A stretch of DNA of 64,000 nucleotides from Cryptomeria japonica (GCF_030272615.1 NC_081408.1:203755113-203819112), one strand, 5' to 3'; positions 1 to 11,867 are shown, counted from the first letter of the stretch. Numbers and translations are program-made. The notes: generated by a model from the sequence alone, not told the origin.

Positions 1-1226
1 TTAAGATTTAATCAAAAAACCTTGTTGCCTTTGAGGCTACATCATTTGGTTCAGATAGGATGGAGCCTTGGCAATTCTTAATTTTAGAAATTCATTTGAC
101 CCATCGCCTCTGCTTAGTACTGTTGTGGAAAAACTTAGTATTTCGGTCCCCATCACTCAACCAAGTCTCCCCCAATTTTTGTTTCCAAAAGATCTCTTCA
201 TTTGAGAGTGTATTTTCATACTCAAAGAGTAGAGCCTTTTCTTTGAGGAAGAGATGTTCATCCATCCCTTCTTAAGAACCTCAATGTTAACATTCTTAAG
301 ATCATTTTCTATTAGGATTTTTTTATCAAAAATATTTCCAAAATTAGTCCTATTCCATTCTAAGAGCTTCCTTTTGATAAGCTTTAACTTGCTTGTGATA
401 ATAAACATCTTCGAACCAGAGAAAACAAAGCTTTTCAACCAATTCTCAATTAAGTTTAAAAAGTTATCATCTCTGAACCACATGTTCTCAAATTTGAAGG
501 GGCATTTTTTAGGGGAGTGGTCAGATGATAAGATTAGTTGGAGTGGAAAATGGTCAGAGCCTACAAAAGGGAGGAGTTTTGCATTCAGGGTAAAGTTACT
601 TCGAGAGCCCTCCATGGATAAAGAACTTGTCTAGTTTCTCAGCAATGTTACAGAAACCAAGCGTTCTGTTGTTCTAGGTGAAGGCATTATCTACCATTTG
701 GATTTCCAATAGGGAGTTCCTATTGATCCAATGATTGAAATCTACAGCCGCTGGAGGAAGTTTGTTACTACCTCCTCTTTTATCTGCTACCTTAGTGATA
801 GCATTGAAATCTCCCCCAATGATGCATACATCATTTGGGAAACTACTGAGGAAAGACTCCAGTTCCACCCACACCCTAGCCTTATCCCTATTTTGGATGG
901 GACTATAAACATTAATCAATTTGAGTCTTAGTTTATTTTTATAACTTACTACTTCTCCCATCCAATTTTGCTTAATCTCTAAAGGTGTAAACGAGATGAA
1001 TCTAGAGTCCCAAATGATGGCTAAGCCCCCTAAGGCCCCTATTGCAGGGGAGTGCTTTAGTTGTCTAACGCCTAGTTTTTTTCTCAAAAAGGGCTATCTC
1101 AAAGGAGTTCATTTTGGTTTCTTGGATTAACATTATATCTGGTTTAGAATCACATATGTAGCGCTTTAAAAGGTGTTGTTTGTTAGTGGCATTCAGACCC
1201 CTAACATTCCAAGTTAAGATTTTCAT
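1..1226 (-). pseudogene. LINE-A ORF2, endonuclease domain (partial)
   Basis: ORF2 starts at 1226 with MKILTWNVRGLN, the typical N-terminus of the apurinic-endonuclease-like domain that nicks target DNA. The motifs follow in order: IQETK near 1110, GGLAIIWD near 1010, IIGGDFNAI near 815 and GSDHFPL near 550. A 7-nt A run (T run 1076-1082 on the plus strand) shifts the frame: with six As the upstream and downstream parts join smoothly. Another break lies between 615 and 674. Below 157 the pre-RT linker (TKFFHNS-like) continues to the window edge. Reverse transcriptase is not in the window. Confidence 0.8.
1223..1226 (-). promoter_or_regulatory. ORF1 stop / ORF2 start overlap (ATGA)
   Basis: On the minus strand the four bases at 1226-1223 read ATGA: the ATG opens ORF2 and the TGA closes ORF1 in the other frame. 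Such an overlap is suited to termination-reinitiation coupling of the two LINE proteins. The coupling itself is inferred. Confidence 0.6.
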
Positions 1227-3246
1227 GGCTCTATGGGGAGGAACTTCCCCTCCCCTGCATTAAAAAGACTAGATATTTTAGACTGACCCTTGGCTTCTCC
1301 ATCCTTTGATCTTAGTTCAGCAAGGGATCTCCTACCTCTTCTCTTATTGTGTTTAGCATGGTCAGGAGAGTCTTTGCTTCTATCAGAGTTGAGAATGCCT
1401 AGAAGATTAGGGTTATCATTTTCTAATTTATCTAATGCTACAAAGAGTTCATCTGTTTCTAAGTCAACTCTAGTTACATCCACTAGATTTTTAACAAGGA
1501 AATCCCTTTGTCTTTCCAACTCCTCATCATCATAGATTTCATCAACCAATAGGTCCATGAGGTCATTACTACTTCTTCCCCTACAAGATTGGCAATGATA
1601 TTAACTTCCCTAGCCACTTGATCATTCTCAGACTCTACAATTGGATCAGAAACAACCTTCAGAGATGGAGGGCAAACCTCTGCCTCCTTAAGGCCCTCCA
1701 CACTTGAGACTAGAGAGATTGAATGATCCTGTAAGGATGCCAATCTTGGATCTAGGGAAAGCCTATCCAGCTCTACTAATTGCACAAAGGCAATTAGTTC
1801 CATTAAAGGGGAAGACCCCAAGGGACTCAGCCTCTTTGGTGGAATGAGAGAGCTAGATGATGACATATTTGTTAGGCTAAGCTTCTCTTTCTGGGGGATA
1901 ACCTCATTGATTTCCCCATCTTCCAGATCTCTATCCCCTAGAAGAGAGTCAACTATAGGTTAATTTATAGTTGGTAGTGAAGGAAGAGGGGAGCAAGAGG
2001 GCTTAACAAGGGAGCTATGAGGATGTAGGTTCGAGGTAAAATGATTAGGGTTAATATCAATCTTATAGCCCTCTAGGGTAAAACCCCCTCCTTGCATGAA
2101 TCTAAATGGAGCACCATTGGACGTGAGCAATGATACGGGGAAAGGTTTCTCAGAGGGGATCTTCCTTGGCATAGAATCTTCGAAAGGGCCATTATAAAAG
2201 GGTAATTCTAGGGTTAAACAAGATTCATCACATTTCAGAGTTATGGGCTCTAAAAATTTAATATTAATATTCATATTAATGATTAAGCGCTGGTTAAAGA
2301 AGCTTAGGGCTGATTTTTTTACTTCTACAAATTTACCAATTTTGTTGCCTATTATTCTTAAAAAGTCATTATTGCACAATTCTACAAGGAATTTATCAAG
2401 TGAAATTGCTCTATTAACCATACAGGAATTCAATTGAGATGGGAGAAAGAGAGGTTGCCATTCCCAGCAATCAAATCCTAGACCTCTAAATTTTAATATA
2501 TCCTCATTAAGAAATGAATTTCTAAGATTTTGATTACCACATTCAATAGCTAAGAAAATATCAGGAAGGATGTCAATTTTTACCTAGTTATTAAAAGAAG
2601 ATGACACCCAGTTAGCAATTTGTTCCGACGGGATCCCTCAGCCTTTCCACTGAGCAAAGATCATTTTATCGCTGCAGTGCATTTGATACCTAGCCTAGGT
2701 ATAATTATCAATTTCAATGACTAACCTATTAGGAGTAGCTAGGAAATTTGAAGGTGGATCCGACATAGGGTGCTTGTGATGGCGAGAGGTTTCCTTATCC
2801 TCTGATAATTTGCAAAGGGATTTTCATGGAGGAATGAAGCGAGTAGAGGAACTCTTTGGCTGGATAGGTTTTACAAAACCCTACTCTTGACAGTGATTGG
2901 AAATCCTTTTGAGACCATTTGGTTGCACTAATGCCCTTCTACGGCCAACCACATTCTATTCCTGATCCTAGCCCTTGTAAAGAGGAGGGGGAGCCCTAGC
3001 TACATTAACCAAAGAGTATTTTGTTTTTGCAAAGAAGGCCTCTTGATCGTAGGTCCGTGAAATGACCCTACCAAGATCCTCAGTCCCAGAGTTGTTAGCC
3101 AAAATAGCGAATCAATTAGAAGGACCTCTATAATTTCTCTGTGGCGGATAAGAGCACTCAAAAGTGGATGTCGATGCATTGCATCTTTTTTCGCATGCAG
3201 AGACATATTTGGATCTTATTTTCTCAAAGAAATAAATATTACTCAT
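1223..3246 (-). pseudogene. LINE-A ORF1 (RNA-binding gag-like protein), degenerate
   Basis: A continuous minus-strand frame can be followed from ATG 3246 (MSNIYFFEK) to about 1560, interrupted by several TAG/TGA/TAA codons (for example near 2700, 2640, 2583 and 1960), and then continues after a 1-nt shift near 1560-1575 to the stop at 1223. That is about 670 codons. The middle part (about 2770-2440), with an RLVIEIDNYT segment and an AQWKG motif, resembles the N-terminal domain of plant LINE ORF1 proteins (DUF4283 type; recalled, not searched). The C-terminal 200 codons are acidic and end in a basic RRGRRSLAEL stretch. In LINEs this protein binds element RNA. No CCHC knuckle is visible. Confidence 0.7.
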
Positions 3247-4381
3247 AGTATTTGATATGAAATAAATACTTTTCATGGAAGAAAAATCAATTTTAAAAAT
3301 ATTTTATGAATAATTAAGATTCAATTAGTGTGCTCCCCACACTTCACTTGTTCAAACATTCAATTAGGTATATTTATTGAATTAATTTTACATAGTTTAA
3401 ATTTTTTATTATTTCAAAGTTATATTAATAAGAGAAAAATATATTTGATTAATTATAATTTTAACAATAGATTATTGAATGTGATTTTAAATTTAATATT
3501 TAAAATATTTTTTTGAGATATTTTTAAGAAAATAATTCATCTTTCTTTTTTCTTTCTAGTTGTAAAAAATATGTAATAAAGATTATAGATTAACATTTTA
3601 AAACGTTTATAAATTATTTAATATTTTTTTTAATTCACATATAAACAAAAAATTTTGAATATGTTTTATAATAAAATAATATATTTGTCAATTTAACAAT
3701 CTTATTATTTTTATGGTTTTAGACAATTAGAGGTAATTTTGAAGTAAAAGAGATAAATTGTTAACAATATAATTAGTAAAATGGTGTCTAGTTTTTACTT
3801 TTAGTGCATGTAAATGTTGTAAATTTTATTATTATTATATTTAATAGTTTTTGACAACAGTTTTCATTGCATTCATTATATAATATATACCCTAGGTGCA
3901 AGAATCAAATATAGTAGACACATCCTCCACTAACACAACAACACCTAATGTTAGTTGGATACTAATATTAATATTATCATTCATAATATTGTCCATTAAC
4001 TATATCAAGTTCAGATAAATATGAAAACAAAGATGGATAGACAAATTTATTGAAGTTATTTTTATTTATTTTAAAATAGTAATAATATGAATATCATTAT
4101 GATGAATTTAATATTTTATTGTTAGGTCACACAAAAGTTGAAACTCTTCAAATAATGAAGAAAAATAATTACAAAAAATGTTCAATATATAATATTTGAT
4201 ATTTTTCTTCCCTTAATATTATTATTTGTATAAATATTTTTAAAATAAAATTTTCAAGGTTTGAAATTTTAATTCACTAAACAAAAATGTTTAGACAAAA
4301 TTTGCGAGAATTTGGTCTCAATAATAAGATAAGAACAAATAAAAAATTAAAAATTAAACTATATGATAATATAATAATAAT
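3247..4381. other. AT-rich stretch without recognisable gene
   Basis: No credible coding sequence. The last 80 bases (from about 4316) align by eye with the area around 23740-23780, so this is the left half of the DNA into which LINE-B inserted. Upstream of that I find no clear match elsewhere in the window. Confidence 0.6.
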
Positions 4382-4397
4382 AATAATGATCATCATG
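4382..4397. repeat. LINE-B target-site duplication, left copy
   Basis: AATAATGATCATCATG, paired with AATAATGATGATGATG at 14415-14430. The two differ at two positions. The repeat is of low complexity, so its exact ends are uncertain. Confidence 0.55.
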
Positions 4398-4581
4398 TAT
4401 GAAAAAGGGTGGTTTAGATTGAGTTTTGAAAAGTGATCGGAGTTGTCTACAACTTGAGATAGGACAGTTGAAGGTCGATCTTCATATGAGCCTCAGTCTG
4501 AGCAGAGGCAACCTTCGGTGACAGCTTTGCATTTGTAGTAAATGCAATATATATCACACATGTCTTTATTGTTTCAATTTT

Positions 4582-5113
4582 ATGGGCGATGGGAACCACT
4601 TGACCACTCAGTTTTCCTCTTCAGTGGTGCTTGAGAAGAGAAGCAATTCGTTCTTTCAAGTGGTCATGGGAGACAAGTTCATCCTTGAAGGTGTCGGTTT
4701 TGAAGTCATTCTGTCTTTTGTGAATGGAGAGGAAGCTAGAGGAACCGGAGGAGGTAATCCATCTTCCAATACCTCACTTATCATTATGCCTAATTGTAAA
4801 ATGAATGCCATAGTGTTGATGCAAAGTTTGAAGAGGCAGTTACTCTCTTAGAATGTGCTAAGAAGGGGATCTTTGAACATGATAGTTGTGGGAAAGAAGA
4901 AGATAAGAGTCTTACGTGGGCCATTATCCCTTATTCAAGAACCTTGGATAAGATAATTATAGATCAATCCATGAAGGCCTACAGAGTAAATCGAGCTAGA
5001 TTTAAAACACACAAAAAGATAAAGGTTAGAAAAAATAAGTTAGCCTCACCCTCATTGGGTGATGAGAAATTTTTTGAGTTTAAAAGACCAAGAGGAAAAC
5101 CTAAGGGGTCAGG
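4582..5113 (+). pseudogene. LINE-B ORF1, 5' part
   Basis: The frame starts at ATG 4582 (MGDGNHL), shifts near 4800-4817, and continues as a lysine-rich, basic C-terminal region with an SLTWAIIPYSRTLDK segment and a KRPRGKPKG tail. It runs directly into the Copia-1 LTR at 5114. After removing Copia-1 and one copy of the 5-bp duplication, the frame resumes at 11873. Its position upstream of an ORF2 endonuclease identifies it as ORF1; the sequence itself I do not recognise as a named domain. Confidence 0.6.
5109..5113. repeat. Copia-1 target-site duplication (left), TCAGG
   Basis: TCAGG lies immediately before the LTR TG and is repeated exactly at 11868-11872 after the terminal CA. Five base pairs is the usual Copia duplication length. 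Confidence 0.9.
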
Positions 5114-6168
5114 TGTTAGGTCCTGGAGACAACTGAGAGAGGGGGGTGAATCAGTTGTCAAATAAACTTAAACCAAAATAATTTAGCCAACTTAATTCTT
5201 AATACCAGTAAACCAGTTAAGTATGTTGGTAGACAGTTATAACAGTTAATTTCAATACCGGTAAGGATTAGTGCATGAAACATAAACACAAAGTCATCCA
5301 CAACACATAACACCAATATTTGTACGTGAAAACCCTGTAAGGGGAAAAATCATGGTGGGAAACCTTACCCACAATCAGATGATACTACTGTAGATAGTAA
5401 GTGTACATAAATGGGGTCTGCACATGCAGAAAGGCCAATAGCCTAGAGCTCACTGCTCAATCAGAAAATGGGAGTCACACTAACTACAATTGGATGGTTA
5501 AATCCAATAAGAATGAACTGCACAAAATAGCATCTTCATATGCTAGATTTAGTACCGGTGTAATGTTGATATGCTTCCACAAAAACCCTCCTTCAATCTT
5601 CAAATGATGCCTACGTGTATAGCTCTACTTAATCTCGCATATACCTTCACACAATCCTTTTTTGAATTCCACATTTGATCTTACAAATAAGATCGTACAT
5701 TTATACCATAACCTAAGACCAATTTTACTAGGTCGGCTCTACAAGATATTACAATAAAAACATTTTACAAACAATATAATATCTGATCGATTGGACATGT
5801 CAGCTTAATGCATTTACAACAATAATTAATCATCTCCATAGCGTGCCATGTTGATCTGGAAAAGATAAACTTGTCGGTGTAACCCTAGACCTATTTGTCG
5901 ATAACATCAAATATGCAACTATGAATATACCAATGCAGAAAACTCCAGGACAAGATGATGTCCAGATGATGTCTTTGACATAACCATGTGTCTTCCATGC
6001 CATTCCAAGTGTCGGTGATCATTATATCTTGTCGGTGTATCAGATACCAGTAACTGTGCAATAGTTACTTGCTTGCCGGTGAATGTTGTTGGATCTCTAA
6101 AGTGCTAGAGTTTATAAGAGTTTAGTATGTATTGACATCAATGACAAAACCATACCAAAATACCAACA
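5114..6168 (-). repeat. Copia-1 3' LTR (left in window)
   Basis: 1,055 bp, TGTTAGG...CCAACA, matching 10789-11867 along its length. On the coding strand it is the 3' LTR. Within it, near 5325-5370, lies a GTGAAAACCC...GGGGAAAAA...GGTGGG block also seen in the LTRs of TR-X and Copia-4. Confidence 0.9.
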
Positions 6169-6182
6169 ATCTCCCCCTTTGG
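6169..6182 (-). promoter_or_regulatory. Copia-1 polypurine tract
   Basis: On the coding strand CCAAAGGGGGAGAT ends directly at the 3' LTR: the primer for plus-strand DNA synthesis. Further copies of the same core follow at 6332-6344, 6436-6460 and 6518-6535. Confidence 0.8.
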
Positions 6183-6331
6183 CATTGATGGCAACACAAG
6201 ATGGAAAAATCATCAAAGTGCCAAAACAAAAATGCCAAGTACCAAAAACCAACAATCTCGAAAAAAAGTTTATAACTAGAAATCAAAATACAGAGACAGA
6301 GAGTAGCAACAATTTCTCTAAACAACAATTT

Positions 6332-6535
6332 CTCCCCCTGGGAGCAACATGTGTTTTCCATGTGTTTCTCAAAGTTTTTCCATACCAATCTCTCCCCAAA
6401 AGATAATAAAGATAATGTGTTTTTCCATAGATATCTCTCCCCCTTTGACATCAAATGGCAAAGTTACAAGAAAAATAAGTTCATACACAAAATACCAATC
6501 AATTCAATATATCAACTACTCCCCCTGAGAAGTAG
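6332..6535 (-). repeat. Copia-1 additional polypurine-tract-like copies
   Basis: Three more CTCCCCCT cores (plus strand) lie within 370 bp of the LTR: one followed by GGGAG (6332), one by TTGACATCAA (6436) and one by GAGAAGTAG (6518). The TTGRCATCAA and GAGNAGTAGC flanks recur in Copia-4, so these are iterated motifs rather than chance runs. A multiplied polypurine tract is a reported Sirevirus trait. Confidence 0.7.
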
Positions 6536-6603
6536 CTTCCTCATCAAAGACTGGAATAAAAGATCTCTGTTAATTTTGTTGATTGATGACAATCATCAAC
6601 TAT

Positions 6604-9600
6604 CTAAGTCTCTACTAATGGTGGTATGACTCCAAGCTGATCTCTGAGATATTCAAAAGTCTCCTTAGGCAAAGGTTTAGTGAAAATATCTACAATCTAC
6701 TCTTTAGTATTCATATAAACTAGTTTTATCCCCTTTGCTTCAGCTTTTTCCCTTAGAAAATTCAGTTTGATAGAAACATGTTTCGTTTTAGAATGTAATA
6801 CCGGATTCTTAGATATATCAATTGCTACAGTGTTATCACAATAGATAGTAATAGGTTTCTTGCATTTTACCTTTATGTCTTTCAACATTTGCTTAAGCCA
6901 TAGTACCTGTGTACAGTTAGTTGCTGCTGCAACATATTCTGATTCTGCTATTGATAAAGATGTACAACTTTGTTTCTTACTCAACCAAGAAACTAATCTG
7001 TTTCCAAGAAAGAATGCTCTGCCAATGGTCCTTTTTCTATCATCCACATCTCCTACCCAATTTGCATCTATGTATGCACATAATTCAAAGCTTTCATCTC
7101 TAGGATACCATAATCCAAGATTTATAGTGCCTTGTAAGTACTAGAAAATCCATTTTACTGACGATTCATGATTTTATCTAGGAGTACTTTGAAATGTTGA
7201 AGAAATACATACTGCATTCATAATATCAGGTCTAGTTTGTGTCAAATATAGTAAACCTCCTATCATAGATTTGTATCTAATTGGATTAATAGGTGTAGAT
7301 TCATCTCTTTGTGATAATTTGTCATTTGTTGTCATAGGTGTGCTTACCGGTTTAGAGTTCTCCATCCCAAATTTCTTTAGTAACTCTTTTAAGTATTTGG
7401 ATTGACTCAAGAATATACCTTTATCAGTCTGTAAAATTTGCAATCCTAAAAGAATTTTATTTCTCCAATCATAGATATTTCAAATTCTTGTTGCATTTTA
7501 ATAGAAAATTCCTTACATAATCCATCTTCTCCTCCAAAGATTATATCATCAACCAATACTTCTATAATCAAGATGTCATCATTAATTACTTTATAATATA
7601 AATTTTTGTCTGCATTTCCTTTAGTAAAACCAATCTTTAAAAGATACTTATCCAATCTTGCATACCAAGCTCTTGGACCTTGTTTTAGTCCATACAGAGT
7701 TTTTCTTAACTTGCAAACCATATCATTGTCATCTTTCAAAGAAAATCCATCAGGTTGTTCAATGTATAGTTCCTCTTCAAGATCTCCATTTGATAAACTT
7801 TGTTGTTCTTGTGTGCTACAAAAGCCAAAAATAATCTAACTGCCTCAATTCTAACTACCGGTGCAAAGGTTTCATTGTAATCAACTCCTTCTTTCTGAGA
7901 ATATCCCTTACACACTAGTCTTTCTTTATTTCTGACAACCTTACCATCTTCATTAAGTTTGTTTCTAAATACCCATTTTGTTCCAATTATATTTTTATCT
8001 TTAGGCCGGGGAACTAATGTCCAAGTGTTATTTTTCTCAATTTGTTCTAATTCTTCTTCCATAGCTTTAATCTAAAATTTATCTACACATGCCTCATTAA
8101 CAGATGATGGTTCAATTTGAGAAATAAGACATACCTCTTCATTTGCCAATCTTCCTCTTGTCATAACTCCTTTAAACTTGTTTCCAATTATCTGATCTTC
8201 AAAATGATTCAGTCTTACATACCGGGGTGTCTTAGTTTGCTATTGTTCCTCAATTACTATGGAATCCTCAGATGATACCGGGGTAACTGGATCTTCATTT
8301 TGTACTAGTGGATTCAATGTAGGTTGATTTCTCAAATTTTTTGTTGCTGGTTTAGAGTCTATATACCTTGAAGCTCCTTTGAATTGTTCATCAATCTTTA
8401 CATTTGTACTCTCAACAATTTTCTGCAATCTCTTGTTAAAACATCTATATGCTTTTCTCTTGGATGAATAACCAAGAAATATTCCTTCATTACTTCTAGG
8501 ATTAAATTTTCCAATATACTCATCTCTTCTGATATAACATTTACTTCCAAAAATTCTGAAATACTTAAGAGTAGGAGTATTACCAAACCATAGTTCATGA
8601 GGGGTCTTACCGATTTCACCTTTGATGTGAACTTTGTTAAATGTATAGACCGATGTACTGACTGCTTCTCTCCAATACACATGTGGTAGGTTTTCTTTTG
8701 ATAACATACTTCTTGCTGCATCCAAGATAGTTCTATTTTTCCTTTCAATAACTCCATTATACTGTGGTGTCCGAGGTGCTGATAGTTGTCTTCTTATTCC
8801 ATTCACTTCATAGAAAGTATTAAATTCCTTAGATGTAAATTCACCTCCTTGATCTGATCTTAAACATTTGATTTTCTTACCAGTTTCATTTTCTACCATT
8901 GCTTTGAATAGTTTGAACTTTCTAAGTGCTTTTGATTTTTCTCTGAGAAAAGTAACCCAACACATTCTAGAATAGTCATCAATAATTAGCATGAAATATC
9001 TATCACCTTGTAAGCTTTTAGTTCTAGCTGGACCACATAAATCAATGTGAATCAAATCAAGAGCATTATTTGATTTTTTTGGAATACTTTTGAAACTAGC
9101 TCTAACTTGTTTTCCAAATTGACATTCCTTACATACTGTATTCTGAGGTTTGACAATTTTAGGTAAATCTGTAATTGCCTTAGTAGTACTGATCTTTACC
9201 ATGCAATCAAAGTTTACATGTCAGAGTCTCTTCTACCATAACCAACTTTCATCAATATGTGCAATTAAGCATATCTTTTCATTGTTATTCAAATGAAAGA
9301 TATTACCTCTACTCTGATTACTGGTTGTAATTTCCAAACCAGTTCTGTTCATGATTTTTCATTTTCCATTTTTAAATTGTAACTAAAATCCTTTCTCAAC
9401 TAATTGACCCACACTCAAAAGATTATGCTTTAATCCTTCAACATAGTAGACATTGTCAGTGTTATGCTTACCATCAAGAGATATTGGACCCTTACCTATG
9501 ATTGAACAAGATGTGTCATCTCCAAATCTCACTAAGCCTCCATTGTATTCTTGAAAGTTCAAGAATTTACCTTTGTCTCCTATCATATGATGTGAGCATC

Positions 9601-10732
9601 CTGAATCAATGATCCATTCATCCTTTACTTCAACTTTAGCTGCCAGGGCCTATACTATCGGTTGAGCAGTAGGTGCCAGTTGATCTTCTGTTATAGCAAC
9701 AAAAACCCATCCATTGTTCGCTGGATCTTCATTAGAATCATCAATCACACCTTCATCAGCAATGTAACAAGATTTGTCTTTATTCTTCTTAAATCTATAT
9801 CTATGATATTCAGGGTTAGGCTTGTATGTTCTTCTAGCTTCTTCTCTTAGTCTAGCATGTCTATCAGGGCATCTTGAAGCCATATGACCAATCTTATTGC
9901 AGTTAAAACATTTAAAGGGTGCTTTACCTTCATACTTACTTCCAACTGGACCTTTAGGCATTTTCCTTGCAAATAGTGCTTCAAGTTCTTCAAGTTCTTC
10001 ATTTTGTTTCCTACTTTCTTCAAGTTCTCTTGCATAAAAGGCTTTCCAATCAGATTTGTCAAATAATGGAGCAGATGATGTTGATGCTTTAAAGGCCAAA
10101 TCTATCTTTATAGTAGCAACAGGACCAAATTCTTCAATTTCAAAAGCTGAAAGTTTCCCAATCAATGTATCCTTAGTAATTGATGTATTAGGCATTGTTC
10201 TTAACTCATTTATAGCAGTGACTTTCATTTTATATGCCGGTGGAAATCCTCTTCAAACTTTTGAAACAATTTCATCCTCACTTAAGGTTCCTCCACAACA
10301 TTTAATACCCAAAACAATTTCATTAACTCTTTCCATAAAAGCAAAAATCCTTTCATCTTCTTCCATTTTCAGATGTTCATACCTGACTCGGAAGCTTTCA
10401 AGTTTTGCAATTTTGACTGTGGAATCTCCTTCATTCAGTGTTTCCAAATGATCCCAAATAGCTTTAGTAGTAGACCTATCTGATAGTCCCATGATTTGTT
10501 GATCTGATAATGCACTCAAAAGTGCTTCTCTTGCTTTGCAATCATTTTCCTCATCTTTAGTCAAGTTAGCTGGACTGGATTGACCTTGTATAGCAGGAGT
10601 ATAACCATTCTTTGTAACTTCCTAGATGTCTTTTCCAATGAAATTTAGATGTGTCTCCATTCTGATCTTAGATATGCCATAGTTGATTCCATCATGTTTA
10701 GGACTGTCCTTCCTGAAATAATTAGTAGACAT
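6604..10732 (-). pseudogene. Copia-1 gag-pol polyprotein, degenerate
   Basis: Starts at ATG 10732 (MSTNYFRKDS) and ends at about 6604. Gag spans about 10732-9650 and has one CCHC knuckle, CFNCNKIGHMASRC, near 9880-9920. Protease motif IIDSGCSHHM is near 9610. Integrase (9202-8240) keeps Asp in IDLCGP, Asp in RSDQGGEF and Glu in GVIERKNRT, all three catalytic acids. RT spans about 8062-7174 and includes WVFRNKLNEDGKV and LVDDIIFGG. RNase H is at 7047-6697. Gag through early RT stays in one frame with nonsense codons; frame changes occur near 7740 and 7445. A single polyprotein is the ancestral state; this copy cannot make it. Confidence 0.88.
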
Positions 10733-10773
10733 TGGATCTCCTCAAACTGTTAAACTTCTGCAAAAGAGGACTA

Positions 10774-10788
10774 GGCTCTCATACCAAT
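10774..10788 (-). promoter_or_regulatory. Copia-1 primer-binding site (initiator Met tRNA)
   Basis: On the coding strand the bases after the 5' LTR read ATTGGTATGAGAGC, one mismatch from the complement of the initiator-Met tRNA 3' end (TGGTATCAGAGC). Confidence 0.8.
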
Positions 10789-11867
10789 TGTTAGGTCCCG
10801 AAGACAACTAGGAGCAGGTGGTGGGGGGAGGGGGGGGGGTGAATCAATTTTCAAATGAACTTAAACCAAAAACAATTTAACCAACTTAATGCTTAATACT
10901 GGTAAACTAGTTAAGTATGTTGGTAGACAGTTATAACAGTTAATTGATATATCGGTAAGGATTAGTGCATGAAACATAAACACAAATTCATCCACAACAC
11001 ATAACACCAATATTTGTACATGGAAACCCGGTAAGGGGAAAAACCGTGGTGGGAAACCTTATGCACAATCAGATGATACTACTGTAGATAGTAAGTGTAC
11101 ATAAATGGGGTCTGCACATACAGAAAGGCCAACAACCTAGACCTCACTGCTCAATCACAAAATGGGAGTCACACTGACTACAGCTGGAAGGTTAAATCCA
11201 ATAAAAATGTACTGCACAAAATAGCATCTTCATATGCTGGATTCAGTACCGACGTAATGCTGATATGTTTCCACAAAAACCCTCCTTCAATCTTCAAATG
11301 ATGTCTATGTGTATAGCTTTGCTTAATCTTGTATATACCTTCACACAATCTTTTTTCGCATTCCACATTTGATCTTACAAATAAGATCTTACATTTATAC
11401 AATAACCTAAGACCAATTTTAGTAGGTCAGCTCTACAAGATATTACAATAGAAACATTTTACAAACAATATAATATCTGATGCAATAACCGATTGAACAT
11501 GTCATCTTAATCCATTTACAACAATAATTAATCATCTCCATAGCATGCCATGTTGATCTGGAAAAGATAAACCTGCTGGTGTAACCCTAGACCTATTTGC
11601 CGGTAACAACAAATATACAACTATGAATATACCAATGAACAAAACTCCAGGACAAGATGTCCAGATGATGTCTTCAACATAACCATGTGTCTTCCACGCC
11701 ATTCCAAGTGTTGGTGATCATTATATCTTACCGGTGTATCAGATACTAGTAACTGTTGAATAGTTACTTACTTACTAGTGAATGCTGTTGGATCTCCAAA
11801 GTTCTAGAGTTGATAAGAGTTTAGTAGGTGTTGACATCAATGACAAAACCATACCAAAATACCAACA
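10789..11867 (-). repeat. Copia-1 5' LTR (right in window)
   Basis: 1,079 bp, partner of 5114-6168. It contains an expanded G tract at about 10822-10842 (runs of 6 and 10 G separated by A), where the left LTR has only a short G run; most of the length difference lies here and in small indels. Confidence 0.9.

Larger units (their letters stand above)
1..3246 (-). mobile_element. LINE-A: L1-type non-LTR retrotransposon, 5' half, continues beyond left edge
   Basis: Read on the minus strand, this is the 5' half of an L1-type LINE: an ORF1 from an ATG at 3246 to a stop at 1223, then ORF2 starting at 1226 with an endonuclease domain and the linker toward reverse transcriptase, which lies off the left edge. 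The 5' boundary is not sharp; AT-rich flank begins at about 3250. Both frames carry stops and frameshifts, so this copy is inactive. The last bases at the left edge still read as the pre-RT linker, with an ATRFFD-like motif similar to the ATRFFNQLLTS-type region of LINE-C at about 36540. Confidence 0.85.
5114..11867 (-). mobile_element. Copia-1: full-length Copia (Sirevirus-like) LTR retrotransposon
   Basis: Complete 6,754-bp element coded on the minus strand. LTRs 5114-6168 and 10789-11867 begin TGTTAG and end CCAACA in plus orientation, and a perfect 5-bp duplication TCAGG flanks it. Domain order is gag, protease, integrase, RT, RNase H, which defines Copia. The initiator-Met primer site next to the right LTR and the repeated polypurine tracts next to the left LTR resemble Sireviruses (recalled lineage hallmarks). 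By eye a 104-bp stretch of the two LTRs differs at about nine positions, so the insertion is old; the coding region has several stops and frameshifts. Confidence 0.92.

Noticed and set aside
1-20. Left window edge as the A-rich end of a LINE (TTTAATCAAAAAAC resembles the LINE-C tail TTAATCAAAAAAC)
   Set aside because: On the minus strand these bases continue the LINE-A linker (ATRFFD-like), so the likeness to the LINE-C tail is chance.
254-634. Plus-strand frame of 126 codons
   Set aside because: It lies opposite the LINE-A endonuclease, whose motifs on the minus strand are unmistakable; the plus frame has low-complexity composition and no motif.
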